DNA of 64,000 nucleotides from Ceratotherium simum simum (taxonomy: Eukaryota > Chordata > Mammalia > Perissodactyla > Rhinocerotidae): positions 13,962,010-14,026,009 of the forward strand of contig NW_004454193.1 of NCBI RefSeq assembly GCF_000283155.1. The letters are read 5' to 3'. Of this stretch, positions 1 to 11,150 are shown one piece after another. The notes under the pieces are model-generated. The model saw nothing but the letters and a program-made list of their open reading frames with translations. It ran no database searches and was not told the origin of the DNA. The translations under genes and the position numbers were made by a program. Positions within the stretch are counted from its first letter, which is position 1. Each line of letters opens with the position of its first letter.

Positions 1-1005
1 GGCAAGCATCTTCTCATGACCAAAGAAGAGTTGCTGGCAAATGATGCTGCTTGAATCTGACACAGATGCTCTTGCTTGCTGTTAGACCAGTGTGAAGGAA
101 ACACGTTAGACATCTGGGTCCTGGTTTAATTTATTTAACATGTGTTTCTATATCTCAACTTATCAAAGAAATACTCAAAAATAAGTCTTGCTTCTGTTTC
201 CAAACACTGAGTTAGAATCAAGAGTCAAGGACCAGGCCATTTGCCACTGTCAATGATATTCATCAACAGTGATTCATGCTCCCTGAAAGGAAAATCACTT
301 CTTTGCATGTTCTTTGAGAAATGAATAATAAACTTATAGTATTACTGCAGGAAAATAGTGGAATTGTAGAAATGCAGTAACTTTCCTTCAGAAATAATTT
401 ATTAAAGTAATATAAGTCACAAACTAAATAAGATATAGAGCATTAAAATATTATCAACCCTTAAAAATCAGATCAAATTTATATTAATATTTTGTACCAA
501 ATAGCAATTTCAATTTTAAAAGTGCAATCATAAATAGTAACAACTGAGAACACAAATCAAAATCCAGCTTCATTTTCACAAATGCTTTTCTTGCTTATTT
601 TTTTAAAGAGATAAAAAATAACCCACATCTATTCCAATGAAGCCCATTTTAAATGAAATTAAAGCTGAAAGGTTGATTAATAAGCATTGACTAATCCCTC
701 TAAGCCTTAAGCAGATTATCCGAAAATAGATTGATTTCTGATGGCCACAGACAGTGCATCATGACATGAAGATATGGGAGTTTTTATTTAAAACAAAAGT
801 TTGCTGTGTTTTTAAAAATAAATAAACTGCTAAAACCAAACCCAAACCAGAAAAACTCCCATCAATATTTACTTAAACTCCAAATTCCAAATTCAATTTG
901 GAAAACCTAGATGTTTTGTTAAAGTATTGATGGTATGTTGTAATGATAGAAGTTTGAATTTGGCTTCTCTAGAATTCTTTCTAAAGTTGGTCTCTTTTAT
1001 GGGGC
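1..1005. other. Intergenic, no gene or repeat recognised
   Basis: AT-rich DNA with stop codons in all frames at short intervals. No repeat family is recognised. The part at about 600-790 is more complex in base composition than its surroundings and contains several TAAT/ATTA cores; it could be conserved non-coding sequence, but one genome cannot show that. Confidence 0.5.
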
Positions 1006-1304
1006 TGTATTAGTCAGATTTATCTAGAGAAACAGAACCAATAGGATACATATCTATATCTATATATCTATATCTATATCTATATCTATATCATGTCTAT
1101 ATCTATATATCTGTATATAAAAGGAGGGAAGATAGAGAGTGAGAATGAGAGAGAGACATAGATTTTAAGGAATTAGCTCACACAATTACGGGAGCTGACA
1201 GGTCCAAAATTCGCAGGGCAGGCCTCCATGCTGGAGACCCAGGGAATAGCTGACATTGCAATGTCAAGTCCAAAGGCAGTCTGCAGACAGAATGCCTTCT
1301 TTTT
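1006..1304 (-). repeat. LTR-like fragment (probably ERVL/MaLR class), minus strand
   Basis: The stretch opens with tgtattagtcagatttatct and 'agagaaacagaaccaatagg', which on the minus strand is the end of a common mammalian repeat (…ttggttctgtttctct…taataca) that I take to be an LTR 3' end. A (TATATC)n tract has expanded inside it. It adjoins a decayed ERVL-type pol remnant in the same orientation, which supports an endogenous retroviral origin. The exact subfamily is not resolved. Confidence 0.42.
1051..1120. repeat. (TATATC)n microsatellite
   Basis: Repeated tatc/tatatc units with minor interruptions (catgtc near 1092, ctgta near 1111). It sits inside the LTR-like fragment. Confidence 0.85.
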
Positions 1305-2045
1305 CTGGGAATCTCAGCATTGGTCTTTGTTTCCAGCATGTTGGTCATTCAGCAGTTCAATATCTAGATCAGTCTTAGTGAATGGGAGTCCACGCTGTTG
1401 ACCCATATATGCTCTATCCCACCACCTTGGCTGCTGTGTTCATGCACCAAGGTGCATCTCCCTCATATGAGCAACGATACAGGCTAACTGATGTCAATTG
1501 GCTGGCTCATGCTGTCTTCTTGGTTTTTAGGGTCTTTCCCAAAGTGTATGCTCTCTGGTGGGTGTTAACATGCAATATAAAGATATTATACTCTGTGCTC
1601 AATATTATACGTCTATCTGTGTGCTTGCTTTCTGGATCTTATCTTCCAATTGTTTTCTTCCTAGGCCTCTGACCAATTAGGTTAGCCATTTGCTACTACT
1701 GATGAGTCCATGTATATTCTTGTCTCAGACCACCACACTTTTCACATATATTGAATGACCATGTTCACCACCCAGAGATCTTCTCACTGGAGTATTTTTC
1801 CTTTCTGCTATCTTTCATGACCACTCATAAGTAGGGATATAGTAAAGCAGTCAATGTGTATCTCATACCCACATACTGAGCCAAACTTTGCAAGTACCAC
1901 ACTCATCCTATTTCCTCTTGGTGATCAGAGACATTGGCCTTCAAGGGAGGATCTTGGTGTGACACTACAGAATCCTCTACAAAGAATATGTGTCATGTTT
2001 TTTGACCACCAAGTCAAAGGGGATAGCATAAATATCCCAGCTTGA
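1305..2045 (-). pseudogene. Decayed ERVL-type pol remnant (RNase H end to integrase zinc-finger region)
   Basis: Read on the minus strand, about 1320-1740 resembles the junction between the end of RNase H and the N-terminal zinc-binding part of integrase in ERVL-class endogenous retroviruses. Visible landmarks are a 'HVNTHQRA' motif (about 1555-1580), a later Trp-containing segment near 1440 and a run before a Cys near 1325. Several in-frame stops and frame changes interrupt it, so it cannot encode a working protein. The part from about 1750 to 2045 is probably the same remnant but too diverged to align by eye. It lies beside an LTR-like piece on the same strand. Confidence 0.55.
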
Positions 2046-2149
2046 GTAGTTGAGTAGACCTCATAAAGGAATTTGTATTTTCACTTGATCTTGATAAATT
2101 AATAGGAGCCAATTGTAGAAGACATGAAAAGGAAGACGTTCTACTCTCA

Positions 2150-2455
2150 TTTATTTTTTTACAGCTTTATTGAGGTATAATTGATATACGAAAAAATTGC
2201 ACATATTTAATGTCTATAATTTGACGAGTTTGGACATATGCATATACCCACGATACCTTCACCATAATCAAGGTAATAAACATATCTATTACCTTCAATG
2301 TTTCCCTGTGTCTCTTTGCTCTGTGTGCGTGTGTTAAAAACATTTAATGTGACATCTATCCTTTAACAATGTTTTAAGTGCCTGATACCATATTGTTAAC
2401 TCTAGGCACTATATTGTAAGGCAGATCTCTAGAACTTATTCATCTTGTTGTTCTA
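2150..2455 (-). mobile_element. Old L1 (L1M) 3' UTR fragment, antisense
   Basis: 'ctttattgaggtataattga' followed by 'aaattgcacatatttaatg' and 'accataatcaaggtaataaa' is the reverse complement of the 3' end of ancient L1M elements. The match weakens after about 2450. It is 5'-truncated, as expected for a LINE. Confidence 0.75.
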
Positions 2456-3379
2456 GCCTAATTTAAACAACTGTTTCTCTTGTTCCAACACTTGCCTGAG
2501 ATTTCCTCTGCTAAGTTCTAATGTTCAATTATCTGTCTATCTCTGTAGGAATACCATGGTCCCACTGAGAACGGAGAACTTTCTTATTCATCTATATCTT
2601 CTCAGTGTCTGGCATGGCAACCTGCGTATAGTAGACGCCAATCATGTTTCTCATAATTGAATAAGTACATGTAGGTTTCTCGGCAGGAATACAGATAGAC
2701 ACTCCATTGGTGAACTGAAATACTGTAGAATATAAATCTTACTTAGCTTTGTTATCTAGCTTTGGGACTAATCAATGTTGGTAAAGAGGAGTCATTAGAA
2801 GTTTTAAAGGAGGGAGAGCAGATGTTGGGTTTAAAACAAGAGAGATTGTTAATCTGTCTTGAAAGTCGTGACAAGACACCCTAATGACTGCTTTGACCAG
2901 CATCTTGATTTCACTTCCAATTCTCATCAGAAAAATAATAATTTTGAAATATCACAAACATATGCAGATATCTGTAAGCCATATAAAACAGAATACTTTA
3001 AATTTTATCAAAAGCAAAATTATATAAAAATATAAACAGTACATATTAATTACCCTCTCTTTCATAATTCTCATTTTGAAATATTTGCACATCTTTTTGT
3101 TTATTTCAGCTTCATCAAAATCATGTGAGACAATCTTGGTCATTTTTATTTCATAGATGAAATAACCACAGACTTCATTGGAACACTTCCAAAACGTTCC
3201 CAAGAAAACACAGCAAGCCATCCTTAAGAGGGAAATATAGAAGACCACAACACTTCCTAAATTAGAGCTTTCTCTGTCTTGTAACTAATTGAGACAATGA
3301 GGCTATTCTCTTCTATTCTGCTGCATTTCAACTAATCATTGGAGTGTAAGTGTGATTTAGGACACTTCAGCTATACAAT
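2456..3379. other. Unique intergenic DNA
   Basis: No repeat or coding feature recognised. The longest minus-strand frame here (about 98 codons at 2952-3248) has AT-driven composition (Ile, Phe, Lys, Cys) and no recognisable motif. Confidence 0.5.
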
Positions 3380-3624
3380 GCAGCATTGGCATAATTTGGG
3401 AGCTTGTTAGAATTGCAATATGTAAGTGCATCAAATCAACACGTTGTACACCTTAAACGTACACAATGTTATATGGCAATTATACCTCAATAAAGGTGAA
3501 GAAAAAATATGTATATACTAGAATACCAGGCTCCACCTCAGAACTAATGAATCAAAATCTGAACTGTAGCAAGATTCCCAGGCAATTCATATGCACATTA
3601 AATTTGAGAAGCACTAGTTTAGGA
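3380..3624. mobile_element. hAT-Charlie-type MER element, split by an L1 tail
   Basis: The left part (to 3424) has 'gggagcttgttagaattgca'. The right part (from 3514) has 'ccaggctccacctcagaac', 'gattcccaggcaattcatat' and 'gagaagcactagttt'. Joined, they follow the order of a common non-autonomous hAT (MER) element whose end reads gagaagcactg. The interruption is the L1 tail at 3425-3505. Confidence 0.6.
3425..3505 (+). mobile_element. L1M 3'-end fragment inserted in the hAT element
   Basis: 'acgttgtacaccttaaacgt' followed by 'ggcaattatacctcaataaa' and an A-rich tail is the terminal segment of L1MA/L1MB-type elements, in sense orientation. It is flanked by aatatgta at 3417-3424 and 3506-3513, which looks like a short target-site duplication. 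Confidence 0.7.
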
Positions 3625-3639
3625 CGCCTAGCTCTGGGT

Positions 3640-3722
3640 CTTCTCGTTGCCATTAACTTGCTTTGTAACTTTAGCAAGCTGCTTTCCCACTCTGGTCCTC
3701 AGTTTCCTGACCTGTAAAATAA
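3640..3722 (+). mobile_element. MIR SINE fragment
   Basis: 'cttgctttgtaactttagca' and 'tcagtttcctgacctgtaaa' correspond to the MIR core and 3' part in sense orientation. Confidence 0.65.
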
Positions 3723-3763
3723 ACTAGTGACCCTTTCAAACAAACAAACAAAAAATGACAAGC

Positions 3764-3884
3764 AGGTCAGACTAACTTCAGACTGATTGAACCAGAATCT
3801 CCATAGGTGGGATTGGGCATGGATATTTTTTAGAAAATCTTACCAGGTAAATTTAAGGTTCAGCCAGGATGAGACCCACTGGAA
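3764..3884. mobile_element. hAT-Charlie-type MER fragment
   Basis: 'attgaaccagaatctccata' then 'ggtgggattgggcat' and 'agccaggatgagacccactg' follow the order of a MER-type hAT element end (…gccagggttgagaaccactg). Confidence 0.5.
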
Positions 3885-4552
3885 TATATAATCTTGAAGG
3901 CATTTTCCAAGCCTTATATTCTTGATTGTAAATTGTTAAAACCACCAGTAGTCTGTAATCTATGAGGACCAGCGTATCTCACGAGGTAGGGTGTAGTTGT
4001 AGGGGCTCTTTTATTCATTAGGCCCACGGAAAATCTCTCAAAGTTGCTGCTGACGGTAATTACTCTTACACAACAACAAGAAAACACCATTTGTTGTACA
4101 TACAACTGTTTGTTCAACTGAAGATAGAATATGAAAAAATCATATAGAAATATATGAGTCCAATTTTTTAAAAAGAAAAAAATGAAAGATAATGGTGAAT
4201 GATAGAAGAGGTAAAGAAAAGATGAAAGGCATAATATAGAGTTTATGTATTATCTGAAACTGGAATTGCCAAGCCATTCTAGACGCACTTATTTTAAGCA
4301 TGAATTGCATTTTGAATATTCCTGTATTTCATGGTTCAAATGCGGAAGACTCAGAGAATTCATTTCACTTGTTTAACTCTCATCCCTGGTAGCTTTCATA
4401 GCAATATTCACATTTGGAATACATACTTCCCTTGCTAGGCTTCTCATATCGACTGTGGCTATTGGTGTTCACACCCAGACTGCTGGTTAATTACTGCCAT
4501 GACATTTCACTCTCCCTATTTCTAAGTTATTCTCTTTCATCATGTTCTCTGT
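3885..4552. other. Unique intergenic DNA
   Basis: No repeat or gene recognised. The left half has A-rich patches (about 4125-4240); the right half is closer to average composition. Confidence 0.45.
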
Positions 4553-5039
4553 TGAAGGGGAACAAAACAGGCCCCCCAAGTATGACATTTTGGCATATTG
4601 ATTATTTTGAATTAAAGTTGCCTGAGAAATGGTGCAAGGAGAACACTTTGACCCTCCTTTGTCCCCGTAAAAGCAGGAAATAAAACTCCCATGTGAGGGT
4701 ATCCTCCCTGTACCAGGAGGGTGGCAGACATCCATATCACCAGACATAGGGAATTCAGGGCCAAGAAGCCTTCCAACAAATCCTGTTGCTCCCTCACTGA
4801 TTTACCACCCCAAGTCCAAATTTCTTTGTCTTGTCAATTCTTTACAAACTTACATCTTTTTCTAAAAGCTATAAAAGCTGCCTGACTTGGTTACTTCTTC
4901 AAGTCTTATATTTTTATGGGCTCCTGTATGTATAAAATTAAACTTATTTTTCTCGTATTAACCTGTCTTATGTCAATTTAGTTATTAGACCAGCCAAAGA
5001 ACCTAGAAGGGAAGAAGGGAAAAGTTTTCTTCTCCTACA
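4553..5039 (+). mobile_element. Solo LTR of a class I (ERV1-like) endogenous retrovirus, copy A
   Basis: This 487-bp unit starts with tg (tgaaggggaacaaaac) and ends with ca (ttcttctcctaca). The 4-bp flank ctgt is duplicated at 4549-4552 and 5040-5043. A TATA-like 'ctataaaagctgcctgac' lies near 4870. The 3' part (taacctgtcttatgtcaatt, then 'gaccagcca…gaacctagaag') is shared with the LTRs at 16036-16590 and 62080-62560. The 4-bp duplication fits ERV1 rather than ERVL (5 bp). No internal retroviral region is present, so it is a recombined solo LTR. Confidence 0.78.
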
Positions 5040-5635
5040 CTGTTCATCTTAATTGTTGTAGACTTTTATTTAAACCTGCAGTGGATGTGATCCCACCTTA
5101 AATATATTTTAGCATGATGCCAGTTATATACTTTTCAAATGTTTACATCTTTCATTAAAAAACAAATTTCATAAATAGTTAGAAAATGTTTGATTAATTA
5201 CATAAAAAGTCAAAGTATATACAATCCTTATAAACAACCTTTATATACTCTGCAATTTTGTAAAGTTACACATCGGGGAATTCTTGGATTTTTTAAAATT
5301 AAATAAACACTTAGTTTTGCAAAAGTTTCCAATAAGCAGTCATTGTCTATTTGTTGCCCCTCATTCTCCATAAATTATCATAAAGTAATGGGTGAATTTT
5401 CCATATCATCACTGTGTGTACATGAGTTCTTTAGGAGTAATTATGTGATAACCATGCCCAGATGAGCTAAACTTTGGGGCAAATGTATGTAAACATGATT
5501 TAGACAGAATTAAGGCTAGAGGAAGGCATAAAAGTGATGAAATGAAAGTGTCAATAGGAGATAAATTGGCAATGAAGTGAGAGAAAAACATGACTTTGTC
5601 TGCACCTTTATAGTTAATGTTAAATTTATGCATCA
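5040..5635. other. Unique intergenic DNA
   Basis: AT-rich, no repeat family recognised until the L2 that follows. Minus-strand frames of 69-80 codons here show no domain. Confidence 0.4.
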
Positions 5636-6245
5636 AATAATTACTAACCATTTACTATGTTCCAGGCATATAAGGCAACAGAGGGAAACAAAGAAGATAA
5701 CATGGACACTGTCCTTAAGATGTTCATAATCCATTGGGAGAGAAGACATTTTGAAACAAATAACCATGAACACATAAGTGGGTGAGACTAGTTTTGTTTG
5801 AAGTATCCAATAAGACTTCCCAAATGAGTTGATCAATGGCATAAGTCTTCACGTCTGAGTAGGCTTTCTACAGATGGCAAAGTCTAGGGACTCAATCCCA
5901 GGCAGAAGAAGTAGTATCCCCAGTGACACAGGGACACAAAACTGCTCAGAATTTAGAAACTGTACTCTGTTGTTTCTCAATATTGTTCTCAATATTTGGG
6001 AAACAGAACACAGGTGGAAACACAGATTTTTGTCAAATTACGAAATTTTCTACAGTTTATCCTGTAAGTGATGGAGAGCCATCAATGAGTTAAAAGGAGA
6101 AAGCTTTTCTGTGGTCTGTATTTGGGAATGTCAGCCTTTCGGCACTGTGGATGAGGGAGTGAAGAAGGGGACAATGATAATACATGGAGGTTAGAAAGGG
6201 AAGATATGACTGATGAATTTTTCAGAGGCAAAAGTAGTAGAGGTG
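5636..6245 (-). mobile_element. L2 LINE, diverged, antisense
   Basis: 'ccatttactatgttccaggc' is the reverse complement of the L2 3' terminus. It is followed by the expected antisense order: aacagagggaaacaaa, 'actgtccttaagatg', and further right 'gtgatggagagccatcaatg' (reverse complement of the 'aatggctccccattgc' block of L2). Small deletions are likely. Confidence 0.6.
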
Positions 6246-6389
6246 TTTAAATAAGTTAGCTGACCTCTTGCTTATGTTATAGAAAGAATTCTGGTGAAAA
6301 ATAGGAGTGGTTGATTACTGAACTCTATCATCCTTTTCAGCCCTAAAGTTGTAAGATTTTATAATCTTCCAAAAGGCAATAGCATACAC

Positions 6390-6590
6390 ACAGGTTTGAA
6401 GTCTGAGATCTCTGGATTAAAATCCTACTTTTGCCACTTTTAAAAATGTGAATTGGGTAAGTTCTTCAACCTCTTGGAGTCTATTCCCTTATCTGTAAAA
6501 TGGGTATAAGCACTGAATCTTGTTGTGAGGACTACGCTTAATCCAGTGCCCGGTACATGGTAAATGCTTAGTGGAGTGAGTCTACAGTCC
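6390..6590 (+). mobile_element. MIR SINE, nearly full core
   Basis: 'ttgccactttt' , 'gggtaagttcttcaacctct', 'cccttatctgtaaaatgggt', 'ttgttgtgaggactacgctt' and 'ccggtacatggtaaatgctt' occur in canonical MIR order. Confidence 0.8.
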
Positions 6591-7930
6591 CATAAAGGAG
6601 AGGTAAACTAGTCTTTTGGCCCTAGTTTTGTGGCATTTTGCTTTAAGAGGTCAGCCTTAATCTTGCACCTTTATTGCAAAGCCATGTGTGTATCCTCCTA
6701 TTGAATAAATGACTCTCTTATCCATCGCACTCTGATCACCCTGACCAGGTGTGTATTTGGACTCTCTCTTTATTTTATCAGAGAACTCTTAGAAATGATC
6801 CCAGCGTCCATCTGGCATTAATCCTAGGAAATGACAGATACTTAGACCAAATTACATAAGATTGAAAGTGCCATTTGTTCAGCTATTAAACCAATGAAAG
6901 GACACTTTTATCAAGAAAAAGCAATGTTCAGTAAGGAAAAAAATCTGTGTAAGATAAACATCTTCTTTTCTCCTTTTCCTAGGAGAATAAAAATAGTAGC
7001 TTCCTGTCATCAATATTTTAAGATGCTTTGAAATGTGTTTAAGGTAGATATACCAAGAAGATCTGAAATAGTATTTTCTTCTCCAATTTATGCTTGTAAT
7101 TCTCCTTACTTAAAATCCTTCTCTCATAACAGCTGTTGAGACAAAGAACACAGGATTTGCTTTGACTTGAGTATATTTAAGTGATACATTCCTCATTCTC
7201 CTCCCAGTCTCAAAATTAACAGAGTGTGCAGTCAAATAATATGCTAAATTTAGGAAGAAGTTGTTCTATTTTTTTTTATAAGCCAAGCCAAAATCTGTTT
7301 TAGGTGGTCACCTATTCTTATTTAAAGCTCTCCGATACCAAAGAAAAATGATAGACTCTCCATTGTTTTGCATTCTCTCTACCTACAGCTCAGAGGGCAA
7401 GAATGTTTATTTGAAGTCTGTTTCAGAGTATGATATTAGGGTATATCATAAAGATAGTATGTTTCGATGAAAATTCTAGGAGATTCTTCCCCATGGAAGA
7501 CATAGAGTGAAATTGGGCTTTGATCTTTGTCAGACTTCTGCTACTCGACTCTCCCAGTTGTCTCAACATCAGTTGCATGGAGATGATATATGAGAGAGGA
7601 GATAGAGATTATAATTCTTATTTATTCTTCTAAAGCCACCCTTCACATTAGCATTCAGCATGAATTGGAGTGAGTTGGTCTGGAGGACAATCAGAGAGGC
7701 AAGATAGAGACATGTCTAGAATCATCCATTCCCTTGGACCCAGGTATATTTCCTCAAGTCTTAGCTCTATGTCTTCCTGTGGAAAGAAATGCCCAGCAGA
7801 ACCATCTGTACAAGCGATCCTAATGTAGCAGACTCAGCTGAGTTTACCCTGGACTCAAGATGGGGCCTTGCCCTACTTTAATTACACCATCTATAATTTC
7901 ATATTGAATCTATGGCTTTGTTCTCTGTCT
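6591..7930. other. Unique intergenic DNA
   Basis: A 1.3-kb stretch with no repeat or gene I can name. An 'aataaatgactctctta' near 6705 resembles an LTR polyadenylation region, but no flanking LTR structure is visible. Confidence 0.45.
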
Positions 7931-7934
7931 CCTT

Positions 7935-8050
7935 TTATAAAGGTTATAAACTGTGTTTGTCATCTCTGTATCCATTGGGCATAGAACCAGGTCAGGCATG
8001 TCGTGGGTACCTGGTAAATTTTTGTCGAATGTCTGAATAGATGCACGCAT
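7935..8050 (+). mobile_element. L2 LINE 3' end
   Basis: 'gtttgtcatctctgtatcca', 'agaaccaggtcaggca' and 'acctggtaaatttttgtcga' match the order of the L2 3' terminus in sense orientation. A short atcc-rich patch follows. Confidence 0.55.
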
Positions 8051-10309
8051 CCATCCATGTATGGACGGATAAAGGAATGGCACCATTTAGAAGATAACAA
8101 AGTATGCATTAGTAAGTATTGGTCACCGACATATTATGTTGGTGCTTGCGTGTAAATAGGTGTTCCAGGGAAGAAATCATATTGCCACCATAATACTTTT
8201 TACCATTTTTCCCTGGTATTATTATCATTAGTAATACTAATAATAGTTATCCTTGGAACCTAAAGAAACCAGGTACTAGATAGTTTATAGTGAAGACAGA
8301 AAATGTCCCCATGCTCCATCCTATTTGCACTATTTGCACAGAAACAGAGTACTAAGAAGGTAGGAGTGTAGGTATTTCTCTCTGATGCCGAAGTTCCCTC
8401 CTTTGCCAGAAGCACTGAGGTTTTGGCCTCTGGAGTATCTTTTTCTTAATGACGACTGTTACAGCAATTGATGAGTGTGAAAGAATACTCAGAAACATTG
8501 GAGGATAAAATTGCAAACTCAATGTCCTAACACACAGCTAGAAAAATTATCATCTCATTACTGGTCAGGTCTGTTTTGTGCACATTATTTGTAATTATTT
8601 GCATTTTTATTTCCAGGGACAGCAAATAAAATTCTGCTACAATGGAAAACACTGTAATGTGATAAGAGTCTTGTGTTTTTTCCTTGTAGCTTTTTTTAAC
8701 CTGGTGAACTGCGAAGCTATCCCCATAATGTTTAAGGGTAATAAGAGGCTCTTAGGGCTTGTATCCCTGACATCAGAGTCCTCCAGAGACTATGCAGGCC
8801 ACTGTATCTGAAGTGGGCCTATTTATCTGCAACTAAGAATAGAAGGGGGTCAACAGCAACTCCAAAGTCCTTGTATCTTAATTAACTAGGGGTAGAAGTT
8901 TTTAGTCGATGCTAAAGTGGTAGTGCTCTGCAAGGCAAGTGCATGCTATTTAAAGTCAAAAGACTCAACTGTGATTCTTTTCACCACCATCTGTTGATAT
9001 CATCATTTCTTTAAATCTTGCCATCTTCCTCTATATTATTTGATGATAATAAATTTTGCCATACAATGTGTCTGTAAGGAACAAGTGAAAGAATACACTT
9101 AGTACCATCAATCTTCAGTGAGATTGAAGTCTCCTTCTACATACGCCATCAGTTAACAATTTGCCATGTATCTGTTCTTCTACAGCCTTATCAATGGTGC
9201 TTTGAAAAATAAAGAGATCACATATCTGGTTTAAAAGTAGTAGTGAAATATTTATCACATAAAACCACAGTCCTATGTTTTTCTTCTTCCATCCTTATCC
9301 TGCTACCAGAAACAACTACCCAAGACATGCAAATTTTTATTTTTTTAGTTCATTTAGCTTTTTATTTTGGTATTTACCTCCATACAACTAAATAATATGT
9401 GCATCCTGTTGTCTCCTGACTAGTCAAAGTTTTTTTCCTTTTGTATTAGATGTGGATTGAGCTCTTTTACACTCTTGCCCTTTTTTCCTTCTACCAAATA
9501 AATTATTTCTCAATTTTCAGATAAACAAATATTTTTATTGTTATTGATATATCTATATAAATAATGTTCATTACTGAGCCAAGAAATGTACTATAACTTA
9601 ATTCCCTGTTTTGAACAACTGTTTGTTTTTGTTTTGCTTATTGATAATAATTGTGTCATTTTTCTTTTCTCAATTTCCTTTGAAAATCTAAGTATGTATA
9701 CACTTTCCCAGGGCTCTTTAAAAATACCTTTCAATGTAACTCATTATACAGTCAAAAAGTCAGATAATTTATTAGTTTTTTTTTTTCCCTGAGAACCTCC
9801 CTCTAGACACCCACAATCCCCTGCTCCAGCCTACACTGGTAGCTTCCCAGACCTACTATGCAGGTGCCATCTTGGATTTCCCCCTCATTTCTCTTCAACA
9901 TTGGTTTTCTCATCAGACATTCCCCTTGTGTTTATTTTTCCTCAGTATATTTCCTAATTTTGGAGGAATAGATTCTTCAATAAGTTCTTGAAAATTATAC
10001 ATAGTATGTAAAAGAAATGTGTTGTGAAGAGTTATAATGAAGTCCAGAGAAAAGCCATACCTTTGGGCGGATACAGATGAAGCATAAATGATGATGGTCC
10101 ACGGCTGAGAGCTCCATGAACCTGAAGAATGAAAAGGGCCTCTCTGAGCATCCAGTCCACACTTCTCACTAGATCACAAAGGAAGAATGATCAAAAGAGA
10201 GTGATCAGCAAAACCAGAACTAGAACTCCCAACCCCTGATTAACCAGCCACGTCTTTCCTCTGCTTTGCACCATCTCTCAGGTGTGTGCTCGTAATGTTT
10301 GTTCAATCT
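8051..10309. other. Unique intergenic DNA
   Basis: 2.3 kb with no recognisable gene and no clear repeat. The region at about 9330-9790 is T-rich and holds a 68-codon frame of low-complexity hydrophobic composition, which looks like chance. Confidence 0.45.
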
Positions 10310-10433
10310 TTGCATTGATACTGTGGTATGTGCCTCACTATGATTACAACTATTTTACAAGTAAAGAAATTGGGAAAAGAGTTGCAGAAATTGATCAAAC
10401 TGTACAACTAGTAAGTGGCAGATTCAGGCAAAT
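10310..10433 (-). mobile_element. MIR SINE fragment, antisense
   Basis: 'caactattttacaagtaaag', then aaattgggaaaag and 'acaactagtaagtggcagat' are the reverse complement of the MIR core. The (AC)n tract at 10434 follows directly. Confidence 0.6.
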
Positions 10434-10452
10434 ACACACACACACACACACA
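10434..10452. repeat. (AC)n microsatellite
   Basis: About nine uninterrupted ac units at the end of the MIR fragment. Confidence 0.9.
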
Positions 10453-10964
10453 AGATCTGCATTTAAATATTTAGTGTGTTTAAAGCCCATTTCTATTCAT
10501 GGGCTTAAAACATAAACATGGTTAAGTAACCAAGGCCATCTTTTTAAATGTTTCATGAGTTTTCCTTTTTTCAAAATTGGTAACAATCCTCTGTGTTATA
10601 ACTGCTGAGCCCCAAAAGCTCAGCTTTCTCTAAAGGTCAGCTAGAAATTTTCAAAAGGGCAAAGCTGATTCCACACATGCAATACCTGTGCAGGAGAATG
10701 TTAGCAATGGCTTTCTGAATTGTTTCTCTCTTTAAACGAACCAATGTTCAAGGTACTTCCAATTCCTAATCTGTCTTTTATTTTTTTTTAAGCCACATTG
10801 AGTACAATAAAATTCGCTTTACAATTTAAGGTGAATAGCATTGTCCCTATAAAGCTGAAACATTAACATAATAGTTATTGGAATTTCCTGAGCAATGTTG
10901 ATACAGTATGAACATTACCCATTGAAATAAAAATACGTTAAGGAGTAAAAACTAAACCCACTTT
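10453..10964. other. Unique intergenic DNA
   Basis: No feature recognised; one run of nine T residues near 10781. Confidence 0.4.
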
Positions 10965-11150
10965 CATTTGTTCAACAACTACATCCTGAATGTCCCCGTG
11001 CCTACCACCGTGGTTGACATTCCAGCTACGTAGATGAGCAAGCTATCCCGTCTCCAAAGGAGGAAATTGCCCAATTACAAAATGAATGTATAAGCCAATA
11101 ACTTAAAATGCACTGTGAGAATCATGATAATCGGTTTATAAAGCACTGTG
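10965..11150 (-). mobile_element. L2-like fragment, antisense
   Basis: 'catttgttcaacaactacat', 'tgcctaccaccgtggttgac' and 'gatgagcaagctatcccgtc' follow the reverse complement of the L2 3' end, heavily mutated. Confidence 0.42.

Noticed and set aside
4860..4900. TATA-like promoter in solo LTR copy A
   Set aside because: The motif is visible, but no transcript evidence is available, so no active promoter is claimed.
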